DNA of 64,000 bases. Origin: Ophioderma brevispina. Its lineage: Eukaryota > Echinodermata > Ophiuroidea > Amphilepidida > Ophiodermatidae. A program made the translations under genes and the position numbers. Positions within the stretch are counted from its first letter, which is position 1; each line of letters opens with the position of its first letter. The notes beneath the pieces were generated by a model. It saw only the letters and a program-made list of their open reading frames with translations, was not told the DNA's origin and did not search any database. Positions 22,111 through 33,983 of the stretch are shown here, piece by piece. The stretch lies in the NCBI GenBank assembly GCA_023653785.1, contig JAMKCH010084882.1:1-64000 (forward strand), written 5' to 3'.

Positions 22111-24754
22111 TATCAGTTCAATAAATCATTCGGGGATCATGTACTACAACGCTCGCACAACTGGTTCGGAAATCATTTCGTCGATCTTTCGTAACAAAAA
22201 TAGTGAAAGTACAAGCCCGAGTCCCAAATATGCCGTGAGAATCAGAATTGGGATATTCATCGTTGGGGAAGTACCCGGGTATAGCGAAGAGCTAGCCAGG
22301 GTTTTTTCCCGGTTAGAAACCCCTCGAGGACAACGACGAAGGTTGATACGTACCGAGGATACCGTGGGGTGATGCATATACAGCGTAAGTGCCAAGCATT
22401 TGAACAGTTTGTTGAAAAAAGAAATCCCAACATAATTTTTTATTGAGAGGTAAATTAATATGATCGGTATTCAATCATGTTATTTGTGCCGAGATTAGAA
22501 CTTTATATTACTTGTATAAGCGAGCAATCGTGAATTCATCACCAGCATGTGTGAATCAAAAATGTGCCGCTACACGTAATTCACATGCATGGAACCATAT
22601 TTCGTTGATGACGCATTGCGTTGTTTGGATGTCATGTTTGGGGCTGAATCGCTTCTCGCTGACTTGATGGAGGGGTGGGGGAATGAGCTTATTTGTCAAA
22701 CCTTACATGTCACGGCATTCTGTAATTTTTTCCGGGGTCAAATTTGACCAAATATAAGCAGATTACTTAAGTTTTTTTAACCTGTATTCTCATTTTGAAC
22801 AGTTAATAGCTTTCATTTTCTCTCGACTTTTTTTGCACTCAGAGGATATTGTTGTAACATACAAACGCAAGGTATTTTGTTTACATTTAGAGCTGATTAA
22901 ACAAGCGAAATGGATTTTTCTAACCTCACCCCCTCAAAAATATGACGCAATATTCTCCCCACGGCAGCTTACGCGTGTACCCTCTGCCTGTCATGATTCA
23001 CCCCGTTTGATCTGCACAACAGATAATACACCGTGCGTAGCTCACGTATCTTGTGGCGTGGTCTTACCCCGGTCTTACTGTGCATAACTCGTTTTTTTCT
23101 CAGTCCTTAGGGGTTGTTAAATTACAATTCCAAGCTTTTCAGACCAAATCATTTATTAACAAGAATCTTGGCCATGAAATGATGTGCAGAAATATTCTTG
23201 AAATGAAAGTATTAGCACAAACACTGATCATTTAATCAGGGGTAAATCCCCACACTGGCAATGCTGGGTGGTTCATGTTATCAGCTCATGCCAGCGCTTC
23301 TACGGCCTGTTTTACCAAATTAAACATACAATTTGCCAATCTATGATACAGCCTCCAACAGACATGTTGTAGCAGTTTTCTGCGGAAAACCTCGTTATTC
23401 CTTTCCCCGTTTTGATGATTTAGGGGGTAGGGTTAAGTCGGGTAATGGCGAACACCATTTGATTGAAGCAAATAAGTCCATGGTAAAACCAGGTTTGGCT
23501 AAGATAACCATATCAATAAAAAAGTGTAAGCAAAACTCAAACTATACACCTGTTTTTCGTACCTGTTAACAAGAAGTTATGATCAAAACAAAAAAATGGC
23601 GTCGTTCGCTAATGCGAAGTGTTTTTTCAATGGCAGTCCCACTTTTGGGGACAAAAATAGCAATTTTTGTTCTTTCAACAAAAGTTATGATAATAATGTA
23701 TATGAAAAGCTCGATGAGAGAGGTTTCAAATTATGTAGAGAGATGGACACACCTATATGGGTTGCCATGGAAACGGGTCGTTCGGGATTACCCCAAAAGA
23801 GGTGATGAAGTTTGTAATCTAGTTCCTTTCATAAACTTGTCATGGACTTTGCCCCCTGTTGTAACATGATTTTAATGTGAAGGAACCCTTAGTCTATTAA
23901 ACTATAAGCCCATTTCTCTCTCTCTTGTGATATGATATGTCATCCAGAAATATTTGTTAGAATATTAAATGTCACTAAAAAGTGTTTTTTTAATTCTCGG
24001 TCGAGAAGGTAAGAGATTTTCCATTTTGGTCAGTTGATATCTGATTAAGTCCAAAGCAGCTAAAACCGAGGTGGTAACACGGTCTCCCTCCTTCGCAATA
24101 GCGAAATCGCTGCGGTCGGGATTACCCCGCGTTCGGCATTACCCGCTCTCCCCGATATAGGAATTTGCTAGGTCTAAAATGTGTAAAATCAATTATAAAA
24201 ACGGTGGTGAATCGTGAATGGAAGTTTGCTGAGCCATGCCAGGCAGAGTGAAAAACGAATGCGCAGCAGCAACTGACTAGCTTCATGGCCCGCCACCGGT
24301 CAAATAAACTAGAATTCATATGATAAGCAGTCATCTACAAACATTCATACACATTTAAAAAATGTATTTGCACATATTAAGGTGTACGAAAGAATCAGAA
24401 GGGTGCAGAAATAATACAGTGTTTAAATATCACGCTTCGGCCTATACTTTTGCATGTTTGGCATGGTTGCAGTCCACGCAGCACAGTCCATGATCGGCCG
24501 CGGGTCACACACTTGGCCTTGTATTTGTAAGTCGAAGTCTAGGTGTTTTCACAATATTAATCATCATCGCACTAAGAGTACCAATATCATTTATCATCTT
24601 AATTTATTCTCTTACATTGCAAAAAAAATGTTAATACCATAAAGAATGCCGGCGTTCGACCACGCGTTCGACACTATATTGTTAAACCGGAACACCACGG
24701 ACTCGAACCGTAACCAAAGAGTAATAACAGCTAAGTGTTTACATATTTTGCACT
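22111..24754. other. non-coding stretch with one hydrophobic short frame
   Basis: No gene is supported. The minus frame 22144-22395 (83 codons) contains one strongly hydrophobic stretch (TAYLGLGLVLSLFLLRKIDE) that would be membrane-spanning if translated. I see no flanking splice signals or companion exons, so I do not call it an exon. The phrase CGGGATTACCCC occurs at 23786 and again near 24117. Confidence 0.35.
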
Positions 24755-24977
24755 GTGATCACGTGATCGGTGATACCGAAATGAGTCATGCATTTATATA
24801 GGGCACATTGGGCGCTTTTGGTGCATGAAAATACAGGAAAATAATAAAAATCTTGACAGGTTTTTAAGCCCCCAAAGCTTTATAAAGACAGATAAAAATC
24901 GAAACTTTATTCGTTCATTTCCTAAGGTCACCAGCTTTCTATGATATATAATAAATTCATGGTGTGTGGACTTTAAA
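24755..24977 (-). repeat. dispersed repeat S, copy 2 (inserted in LINE fragment)
   Basis: On the minus strand it begins TTTAAAGTCCACACACCATG exactly where the L2-like coding similarity at 24978-25560 stops. It matches 21912-22110. This looks like an insertion into, or a junction with, the older LINE fragment. Confidence 0.6.
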
Positions 24978-25560
24978 GAAGAGGAATAACCTGGAGGTCG
25001 TTTTGAAGATATCAGACCACAATCCACTCGTAAGCAAGATAGTGTCAATCTTGTTGATATTTGAACCAAGCTACCAAAGCATTTTAACCAGCGAAGTTGG
25101 TATCGCGTCAAGGGGAAGGGTATCGACATGGATTCAATGATTAGCTTTATCATCACGGTCTCTTCAGATACGTCATCGAATACATTTTACAAAGAACGGC
25201 AAGCCTTTTCAAGATTAGCTGAGATATTAGGGGGATGAGTGGAATCCAGGTTGCTACAAATGAGATTTATCCATGAAGAAGTTGGTAAATCTGTCTGCAA
25301 ATATACGTGAGATAGTTAGAAGGATGCTTCTTTAGAGTCAAAATTACTCAATGAGATCCCTCTGCCGAACAAGTCATTGTTGCTTCCATCATAGATCTTA
25401 GATTGATGGTAATTGCGTTTGACGGGCGGCAGTAAAAAGACTACGTTTGTAAGCCTTGCAAAGCGTTCGTGAATTCCTCTGTCAACTTCGTAACCGGTTC
25501 ATTTATACCTCCGCTCAGATCGATCTATTTCCTTCAGGGAAATTTGGCTTGACAATGACC
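24978..25560 (-). pseudogene. L2/CR1-clade LINE ORF2 fragment, region before RT
   Basis: Minus-strand translation in shifting frames gives KAYKRSLFTAAR, DRFTNFFMDKSHL, QPGFHSSP (frameshifted from a SNLDSTHPP-type phrase), VSEETVMKLIIESM, then PLDAIPTSLVKML, NINKIDTILLTSG and SDIFKTTSRLF. This is the linker between endonuclease and reverse transcriptase of L2-group ORF2, ending at the start of the RT domain. In a complete element 'FKTT..IPLLKKP' and 'NYRPISNL' would follow, but here repeat S begins instead. It is not the missing 5' part of the copy at 17.6-19.3 kb, which lies 5.6 kb away. Confidence 0.75.
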
Positions 25561-25810
25561 GTCTGCACTGTAAAAAAATAACCGTAATTTTGCGGACCCC
25601 GTAATGGGAAATTAAAACTATTTGCGAAAGAAAAGTACGGGAAACCATGAATATACGGGGATATGCCCGTAAATTTTTAAGGTGTTTTATATATCAACTG
25701 TCAATTGACCGTTATTTTACGGATTTTCTGTAAATTCGCGGGGCAATTGACCGTCATTTACGGGATTTTCAGCATTTAACCGTATAGGAGCAAATACGAA
25801 AAACAACGGG
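25561..25810. repeat. element with internal CCGT..TTTACGG repeats
   Basis: It begins CACTGTAAAAAAATAACCGT and contains repeated short palindromic words: CCGTAATTTTGCGG, CCGTTATTTTACGG and CCGTCATTTACGGG, plus CAATTGACCGT twice. This looks like a small non-autonomous DNA element with sub-repeats. It abuts the 5' side of the LINE fragment. Confidence 0.45.
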
Positions 25811-26394
25811 AGCAACCAAGTGGGGTTAAAGATCAGCATAAGGCATAAAAATATGTTTGTTTGGCGTAAACGGAGCTGAGAAAAAATATCAGGGTCTGTT
25901 GATCGGTCAGATTTTTAAAAAAACATTTTTTTAAAGATCTTCTCAATGTTTTACTCTAAATGAATACAAGATGCTACTTTTTAAAGCTTTTTCAATGACA
26001 TAGCAAAGATATTTTATTTTACTTGGTGTAGTTGCTTTGTTGTCTTGTTTTGTTATTTTTTCGTCTATGTGTTGGTATTTTTTTTTTTTTGGCAAGACTT
26101 CCATATGTACCCCCCTCTCATATATTTACATGCAACATAAAATGTTATTATTTTAGCTGTTTATTCCGTTTTTGATCAAACAAGGCCAAAATTAAAATAA
26201 ATTTTGTATCATGTAAATATATACGAGGGGGGGGGTACATATGGAAGTCTTTCCTTTTTTTTGTGGATGAAAATAATGGGTCCGTCGGCAGAATATTTTT
26301 TTTATTTGTGTTATTTGTTTGTTTGTTTGTTTGTTTGTTTGTCAGGTTTTTTTTTAGGGTCGGTCGGGTTACGCCAAACAAACAATTGTTTTTT
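25811..26394. other. non-coding stretch with poly-T, poly-G and TTTG runs
   Basis: Contains a T run (about 26080-26090), the phrase CATATGTACCCCCC with its inverse GGGGGGTACATATGG 130 bp later (26103 and 26228, a short inverted repeat), and (TTTG)n at 26312-26342. No gene. Confidence 0.6.
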
Positions 26395-27009
26395 ATGCCT
26401 AAGCAAGACCAACCCAATGCTCAACAACGTTGTCATCAAGCAACAAATCTGCATCCACCAAACAGCACTGGAAGCGGTTGAGGAATATGTCTACTTAATT
26501 GGGTCAAGTAGTGAAAAACACAACCACTTTGACAAAGGAGAAGAGTAAGAGCAGGATGGAGTGCTTGTGGGAAGTTATATGAGGTGATGCGGAGCAACAT
26601 GCCACTATGTCTTAAAGGCAAATCTATAACCAATGTGTCCTCCCGACCGTGACGTACGGCTGAGCACAGCAGGGAAAGGACCATGTTTGGGATCACTAAA
26701 AGAGAGTGAAAAACAATTGAGTGGATCGGATGAATCAGAAACATGGCACAGGTCACCGACGCCATCCAGAGCTGGGAGGGTCACCTAGCTAGAACATCAG
26801 ATGGAGGTGGACCAAGCTGGTTACTGAATGGAAATGGTACTAGGCACCCAGGAAGACAGAAAGTTAGGTGGAGAGATGAAATTACAAAAAAAAATATTGG
26901 TGTGACCTGGATAAGAAAGACATGGGATAGATCAGAGTGGCGTTAACTTGGAGAGGCCTTCACCCTGCAGTGGGTCGATGATGGCTTAGGATGATGATGA
27001 TGATGATGA
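26395..27009 (+). pseudogene. RTE-like LINE 3' end (ORF2 C-terminus) with (GAT)n tail
   Basis: Shifting plus-strand frames give EEYVYLIG, TCHYVLK (NMPLC-type), then VTDAIQSWEGHLARTSDGG, GTRHPGRQKVRWRDEI, IGVTWIRKTWDRSEWR and EAFTLQWVDDG. This is the conserved C-terminal tail of the RTE-type 'endonuclease-reverse transcriptase' found throughout animal genomes. The copy ends in GATGATGATGATGATGATGA (26990-27009), the simple-repeat tail expected after an RTE-type 3' end. The RT catalytic core is absent (5' truncation). A 67-codon frame at 26743-26946 is the best surviving piece. Confidence 0.85.
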
Positions 27010-27011
27010 AG

Positions 27012-27140
27012 AAATTCAACCTATGTTTTATATTGAAATATAAGCAAATCAAAATTAACTTTTTTCTCTCTTTTAAGGCATTTCTCATTGAGTGTCTAAT
27101 CTTTATGAAATTATTATTATGGGTGCCTCAAAATCTCTCG
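27012..27140 (+). repeat. dispersed repeat T, copy 1
   Basis: CCTATGTTTTATATTGAAAT, AAGCAAATCAAAAT, AAGGCATTTC and CAAAATCTCT recur in order at 39268-39430 on the same strand. Unknown class. It starts right after the LINE tail. Confidence 0.5.
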
Positions 27141-28830
27141 TTGCACCCTTCAAGTCGGAAACTAAAGTATGCCGTTTTGTCAATGCCAAGCTTGCGTACT
27201 GAATCATAGTCAAGGGAAAATGGCATTTTCCCTTCATAATAAAGGACATTTGCGGCAGCAATGTATTTTAAAACACCTTGTATTGCATCAGCGTTGGTAT
27301 AACAGATTTCTAGGCTAACTATTTTATAAAAGCAAGACTTTGAAACTAAACTGCCGTCAGCAGAAATAAAAATGGAACTGGATGCCTTAAACAAGCTAAA
27401 TGCTTAAAAAATCAAAACAAATACTTTTAAAAAAAATCAAAAACAGGCTTATTCATTTGAAAACCAGTTTGAAAAACGTGGCATGTCGAAACATGGCATG
27501 AAACCCGGTTGGAGACGTCCCAGAAGCGGCAGGTCACCTCCAAATGTTTGCAAAAATCCGAAACCGCGTAGTGGATGCAATGGTGTGCTCATGTCTGCAG
27601 ATCTTCATTTTTGTCCATTGTGAAGAAAGACACCAATTGGCATTCTTACAGAATTAAACGTCTCAAAATTATCCCAGATGATCTACAGCGCGATGATAGG
27701 TTCTGTCAATATCACAAAGGCCCTTGAATATGCTTCCGGCCCCTTTCGTCTATGTTAGGCCTGACGATCGTCAAAAATAGTAGTTATGACAGCTCTAACT
27801 GCAAATATTAGACTTAATGGACTAGTATTTTATTGATGGCAATTTAAATGGAACTACTAACCTGAACATTGTCAATCATATACTAGAGCCCCAGCTGCCA
27901 CGTATTTTTGGCAGAGCGTGTCGAAAGGGATTCAGCTACTCATTTATAGTGAAAGATCGCAAAATGAGCAACACTTTTCCGCCTTCAAATTCAACCACAA
28001 CATCGATCTTTTGGAACGTAAGAAATCAGTCTCTAAAGATCTCTTTCCCAGTACTTGGTGGGTGGCCCAGGGGCATGTGGTAATTATTTGCAGTATACGT
28101 TCCGCAGGAAACCAACAAGTCTTGAGAACAAGAAATATCTCTTACACCGGTTTGAAAGTACACTCCTATGTTTGTGGCCTTTATTTGCGTGTTTACCAAA
28201 GTTTACCAGAATGAGTTTAAACGTGAACTGCGCAAGTGCATGACCCTCATCCCATGAGCCAAATAAGCTGTTGAATTCATTACCAGTAACTGCGTCTTTG
28301 GTCAGTTTGTGAGTAGTGGGAGAGACTAAAGTCGCAGGGAACCAGCGTAACCTTTTTGCAACACACTGCTGCGTGTATGCTGCAATGCAAAACATATTAT
28401 ATGATTAAAATAATAAAACATTTAAAAATTCTGAAATTCCTACTGTGTTTTTAGACGAATGGTGACTACTGCCAGGAAGTTTTTTAAAGAAGTGAGTCAA
28501 ATCTTCACCAGTCTATAGTCAGGCAAACGCGTGGCAGAATTCTACTTGGCATGACTCTGACATGACAGCCTGGTCTATATAGGACTGCCTTGTTGGGCAT
28601 TGGGAAATCTTGGTCTACCATGACTATGTTGTTGTATGTGTAATTTGTACCTTCGTAATACTAGAGATGTGGCCTAGACTAAGCCAGGGGCCCGTGTCCT
28701 AGGCCTACGAACTGTTTTCCAATTTTTTGGAAAGCCGAAAGTGCTTGGCCATGAATGATCTACCTCGGCTGTGCTACTTTATTCCTTAAACTTCAGTATC
28801 ATGTCTACTAATGGTAAATATTTAGTAGGG
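27141..28830. other. non-coding stretch, nothing recognised
   Basis: Opposing short frames near 27918-28395 overlap on both strands and have no motif. Nothing supported. Confidence 0.45.
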
Positions 28831-29150
28831 CGCCGTTAGGGCATATTAGTCCAGTGGATACGACTCGACTCATGATCCAAAGGTTTTGGGGTCCGAGCCC
28901 CGTTTTCGGTCCAACGTGTTGTATCCTTGGGCAAGGCACTTATCTCGCTTGCCTCGCCCAACGCTAGTCGGTGGTTGTTATGGGAATATTACAGTCTAAG
29001 TGCTGACAGGATTGTGTGCTTGGCCATGCTGCCAGCCTAGGTGAAGCGGAATGATTGTGACGATTTCTGACGGCAGCGTAAGAATAATAGACAGCCGCTT
29101 GAATCGTATGGGCGCTTTAATAAAAGCCAGTACATATTATTCTTATTATT
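28831..29150 (+). mobile_element. tRNA-derived SINE, family 2, copy 1
   Basis: tRNA-like head with A-box-like TTAGTCCAGTGGATACG and B-box-like GGTCCGAGCCC. The body has TCCTTGGGCAAGGCACTTA, TTACAGTCTAAGTGCTGACA, TGTGTGCTTGGCCATG and GAATGATTGTGACGATTTC. The tail has GCCGCTTGAATCG, GGGCGCTTTAATAAAAG and TTATTCTTATTATT. The same architecture occurs at 50957-51290 (full length) and 39647-39801 (5'-truncated, minus). Its candidate anticodon loop region (CTCATGATC) suggests a His-tRNA-like origin, with low certainty. Confidence 0.85.
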
Positions 29151-29269
29151 GGGTATTTTCCGTTTTGCGTGAACAAACAGGGGATAATTAACGTAATTAC
29201 GGCATTAGTGGTGCGAGGTTATTCAGGCTTCCTTTTGTTGCATCTCCGCCGTCAAAGTTTTAAAATGAA

Positions 29270-29430
29270 ACCTGAATGAATGAAAACATGAATGATGAAT
29301 TGCATGAATGAATGATGAGTTCCGCGGTTTGCAATTCAGACGTTAGGGATAAATCATGAACTCAACAAAATCAGGTTAAAATGTTCAGCAATCATGCACT
29401 CAACAACACCAGGTTAAAATGTTCCCGGGC
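29270..29430 (+). repeat. ATGA-rich tract and 37-bp tandem pair
   Basis: Repeated ATGAATGA words (29274-29318) are followed by two tandem copies of a roughly 37-bp unit containing ATGNACTCAACAA and CAGGTTAAAATGTTC (29355-29425). Confidence 0.7.
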
Positions 29431-30189
29431 AATGTGTGCGACTGCTCGTAGTCCTTGCAATATATTAGTTATAATTGGTTATGAAAGTTGTGAGAATTCA
29501 CAAAAACAAACACATGTTCTCAATTACGCATTCAATTTGATTGATAACCTAAATCCAATGCAAATATCAATTATATGTTCATCATTTTCGGTTGTTATGG
29601 TAATACTTTATTTATCCTAGTTATGGTCATTTAATTGCCTGCAATTGCATCTTTCCGATATTACTAATATTCAGAAGTTTAACTGGTCTGGCAACAAGCC
29701 TTTTCAATTTGACCTTGGCAAATATTGTTTTCGTAACCCTCAGGGCATACCGAATCATGCAAATAATCATTTAAATGCATATATATCATGAAATAGGCAA
29801 TTTTGTATTTAAAAAAAATAAAAAAAATAAAATAATTAACTTTAAAATGACAAACCAAACTCAGTTTTAGATATAGCGTAGGGAATTTCAAAGATTTAAC
29901 TACACTGGCTCAGTACAGTATAATGAAAATCTTTTTTATTGAATGAATTCTTACATGTTGAGTTATGATATCTAAGGGTCCTCCGAACATAAATCACCAT
30001 GCTATATCCACAATTAACCCTTTACGAAACTGGTCCTTAGCCCTGAAAGGAAAAAGGGTGTTTGAACAGCAGATTTAAAAGGATTTTGTTATACAAGTTG
30101 TATCCATCAGTCATATTTTACATAACCTATTTTTGTGATTTCATGCAATCGAACTGTTTCATAGTACTGTTTTAATGTCAATCAGTCAC
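29431..30189. other. non-coding stretch, nothing recognised
   Basis: Very AT-rich, with A-runs around 29810-29832. No gene or terminal repeat seen. Confidence 0.45.
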
Positions 30190-30878
30190 CACCATCGAGT
30201 ATGGCTACCCCGGCATGAATCAGTTGCAGCAAGACGTCCCGTATGTTTTTATGAGCATTTGGGCAGAGCGTCCCACTTTTCGATCAGAGGGCGAGCTAAC
30301 TCCTTATGTTCTGATGAAGATTGTCTCTGTAATGTAGGTGGCTCGGCCTAAAGCATCCCCAGCATCTCGGTAGGGTTCAAATCAGGGGAGCAAGCAGGCC
30401 ATGGTATTTGCTCCTACCCCTCTGCCTCAAGAACATTGTTCTCACTACAACATACCTACAACAGGCGTCCCTGTGCGGCGTGCCTGTCGTCTTGGCAAAA
30501 CCCGAAAACTTGATTGCCCGAAAAACATAAACCCTTTTTTTGCATGTGTCAAAGAACAGTGGTTCTTTCCAGAAATGCCTCAGGTAAACGGACGCGTTCA
30601 CATGTTTCCATCTAATCACCACCATTGAATTTTTTCCGCATAATGAATAATGAATATCGACCCACCACCACCACCGTTGGACCGCTCCTGATACAGTCAT
30701 CTCGAGGTTCTCACCACGTAATCGACGAACCCTTTGTCGTCCATCTTGATGGTCAAGGATGCAGCGGCTCTCGGCCAATAACACAACATTTCGCCAGTAT
30801 CTGAGCTGTGATCTTCTGTGCTCCCCGCCGCGAAGGTCGATCAACTCCTGTGGGACGGCTTGGCGTGACAATTGGTCG
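30190..30878 (-). pseudogene. Tc1-family transposase pseudogene
   Basis: Tc1/mariner transposases cut and paste their own element using a DDE catalytic triad. The minus-strand frame 30377-30871 (164 codons) gives HRRSQLRYW, VVLLAESRCILDHQDGRQRV and RRLRGEN, which is the central 'DESRF..DGR.RVWRRRGE' block. After a frameshift near 30430 another minus frame reads PWPACSPDLNPTE (the block carrying the catalytic glutamate), then SSEHKELARPLIEKWDALPK, which is the family's C-terminal motif, ending near 30230. The second catalytic Asp appears replaced: LLAESR stands where Tc1 relatives have a D before ESR. The N-terminal DNA-binding half is missing, because the minisatellite at 30880 starts where coding similarity stops. 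Frameshifted, truncated and catalytically dead. Confidence 0.85.
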
Positions 30879-30879
30879 G

Positions 30880-31462
30880 TCTAGCATCACTTCGTCTAAT
30901 TCCATTTCGTTCTAATACCACTTGTCCTAAAACCATTTCGTCTAAAATCAGATGTCGAATTGCCACTTAGGCTAATACCACTGTAGATCTATTGCCACTT
31001 GATTCTAATACCCAGATGGTCTAATTGCCATTTTGTCCTAAAATCATTTCGGCTAATATCCAGTAAGGTCTACTTTCCACTTCGTCTAATATCAATTGGT
31101 CTACACCCTTTAGTCTAATACCAGTTGGTATAATACCATTTAAGGGGTCTAACCCAATTTTGTCTAAACCCCTTTCGTCTAATGATCAGTTGTCTAATTA
31201 CCATTTCGTCTAAATCCATTTTGGTCTAAACCCTTTCGTCTACTGATCATTTTGGTCCCTCATTACATTTAAGTCTAAAAACCCATTTTGCCTACACCCA
31301 TTTCGTCTAATGATCAGTTGGTCTAATTACCATTTTAGTCTAAACCCATTTCGTCTAATGCCATTGGGTCTAATAACCATTTAGTCTAAACCCCCAATTT
31401 GCCTAAACCCATTTCGTCTAATGATCCAGTTGGATCTAATAACCATTTAGCCTAAACGCCAA
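30880..31462 (-). repeat. minisatellite array 2 (TTAGACGAAATGG type, reverse orientation)
   Basis: About 40 degenerate units, seen on the plus strand as CCATTTCGTCTAAT and variants (CATTTTGTCTAA, CAGTTGGTCTAAT, CCATTTAGTCTAAAC). In the second half there is a higher-order unit of about 47 bp: TCTAAACCCATTTCG, TCTAATGATCAGTTGG, TCTAATTACCATTTTAG. The orientation is opposite to arrays 1 and 3. The array begins immediately at the broken end of the Tc1 pseudogene. Confidence 0.92.
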
Positions 31463-33983
31463 AAAGAAGGATATGGCTGTCAATGAGGAAGATACTCATC
31501 AATCTATCTGCCTACAGACGTTAACCCCAACTCAAAAGAGGTTAGGGATTCAGGTACCAAGTGTCCCATGTTGCCCACAGCCATACTCCTGTCACACAAA
31601 GGACATCTTGAATATGATGCCTAAAAACACACCACTTATGGCAATCTAGTATCTCCAATTCAGCCAAGCTGAAGTTTTCTTTTTAGCGTTTGTAGATGGT
31701 AAATCCTGTCATACCTGTAGGGAGAGTACCAAACAACCCTGTCCTGAGCACATGTCCAAAGCAGTGCCCATCTCCAACGGTGGGTGACTATTAGTCCTAT
31801 ATAATTGATGCCCGAAGAGCAGACTGAATATCTTTCCTTAGGGATAAGTGTCCATGTCTGACTGGCAGTACTTAGGAATTAGTAGCCCAATTCTAGGGGA
31901 ACTATAAGTTCCTTGAGGAACTATTGTCCAGGTTTCACGGGTAGAATATCGATCCTAGAGTTAGGTCCAATCCACGAGGACGTGCTAGTAGTCCAGGACA
32001 TTGTCCATGTTGTAGGTAAACACTACTGGTTCTTAGGAATTTTGTGTTCAAGTCCGAGGATGTTAAGATTCCTAAACAAGTTTGCACTCATTATTACTAG
32101 TCGGCGACAGTCTGATTAATTGAACGTCAGGAAATAATAACAAAAGAATGAAAAATAAACTAAAAAACAACTCAAAATTGTGCATTTTTCAGCTACAAAG
32201 GAAGTATGAATTTAGTTTTTCCAAAACCTTAATAATTAGATACTAACTATTAAACTGGCCTCGCATAACAAAATAAGTTAAATAAAAAAAAGTGCCACAG
32301 ATATTTAATTTATCAGTTCAAAATAGTTTTAAATTGTACTGCGTTTTGCTACACTCTAAGCAAACAATGTGCCTTAGCATGTCCCCCGCTGCGGGGCCCT
32401 CTACCCTCAAGAATGAAATCCTCAAAATGGTCATAAGAATCTGAGACCCCCAAGGGTTTAAACAAACCATACAATGTGCTGACAGTATTTTTAAACAACT
32501 CGTTTTGGTTCGTTGAAGAACTAAGAACCTCAATCCTTGTCTTACAAGCTTTTAATTTAAACTGGTTTACCAAGGGGGTGGGTGTGACCGGGCGGTGGTT
32601 TTACCACCTCCCTTTGGGATTTTGATGCTTATGATTTTAATAACAGTGGATAGGTATATGGGTCTTTTTTTCTTCCATATGATACCAAAATAAGTAACCA
32701 ACACTACCTATATGGCGTCACAACAATGACGTTAAATAAGTCACGAAAATCGGCAAAATGGGTATTTTTATAGAGAAAATAAGGCGAAATCCAATTTTGC
32801 GCATGTGTTTTTGGAAAATATATTTAAGGGTGTAAATACTCTGGAAGGAAATGGAGTCCACAAAGCTTAATGAAAAATTGAGAGATAGTAATTATGATAT
32901 AGGCCTCTAAATCTAAAAATATAAAATAAACAGGGCCTACTCATTCCTTGGGCCAAGGTGTCCCCGAAAGGACGACTATCCCTAGGAACCGCAATCCCCG
33001 GACTATTTCTCTAACTCGGTATTAGAAAGGGTACTCGGTAGTACGTGGGCGGGGTACATTTTGTACACACAAACCTGGGTACTACAGAAGGGGGGGGGGG
33101 ATCCAAGTGTGGGAGATAAAATAAGAATATGGGTGTAATGTTAGCTCAGCGCAATGTGAGATTTTCATTTCTACACGGGGCGTACAGGTGGTAAAGGGTT
33201 GCGTTCAGGGGGCATTTTGTAATCCGGTGGTGGTGGGGAGCACTTTACAAAAAAAGAAAAAAAGCAGAAGAAAAAAAAAAATAATGTCGGATATGCTGTT
33301 GAACACGGACTACAAAATTCACACCTTAACGATGCATTTCATCGACTAAAGCACATCCCTAAACAATTATTTATTGTCAGTCTTTGCTACCCTAAACAAA
33401 TAGCAATGCATTGCGGTCTTAACACATGTATAAAACTACAGCTTTTTTTGTCTTGATTTCTTGTTTTACAATATTTATGATGGTTTTCGGCCATCAAATT
33501 TTAGGGTTCAGAAAAACATACTTTTTTCCATATTTTGCGGTTTTTTGTGACATCCCTAAGTAATGACATGCGTACATCGTCCTGTTGGAAAATAGGGACC
33601 CTTTTTACGCGTTTTTCTTGTTTACACACATAATCACCTTTGAATACAAATGCCCCCCCCCCAATTTGTAAAAGAACCACTTTCGGTAATTGCTTTTGTA
33701 ATATAAAGGGTTAAACCTTTCGACGTCCGTTATTGGTTTCGCTAAACGCGAAATCTTGACGAACACTTCTTATCTTTTTTTATATTAGTCATATAAAGCA
33801 ATTTGTATTTTAAATCGGTAAGGAGCTAAGAATTCTACTGTAAAGGTTATTTCTATTTTTTGCGCGCCGGGGACGAACAAAGATTATTTACCGTCGTAGC
33901 AACTGGACAAAATGTGTCCCCAGAGATATTATATGTGAAATCATGTCCAGCATAAGGAATGTAGTTCCTATGTCTCACCCGGG
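31463..33983. other. non-coding stretch, nothing recognised
   Basis: No supported gene. Two overlapping minus frames near 32318-32573 have no motif I recognise. A G run is at 33090-33101 and an A-rich tract at 33250-33285. Confidence 0.4.

Noticed and set aside
22144..22395. Minus-strand 83-codon frame with a clear membrane-like stretch, possible exon of a transporter
   Set aside because: No splice sites, companion exons or diagnostic motif are visible. A single hydrophobic stretch in an AT-rich region is not enough.
30880..31462. CRISPR-like array
   Set aside because: Repeats are short (13-16 bp), degenerate, without unique spacers, and the context is an animal genome.
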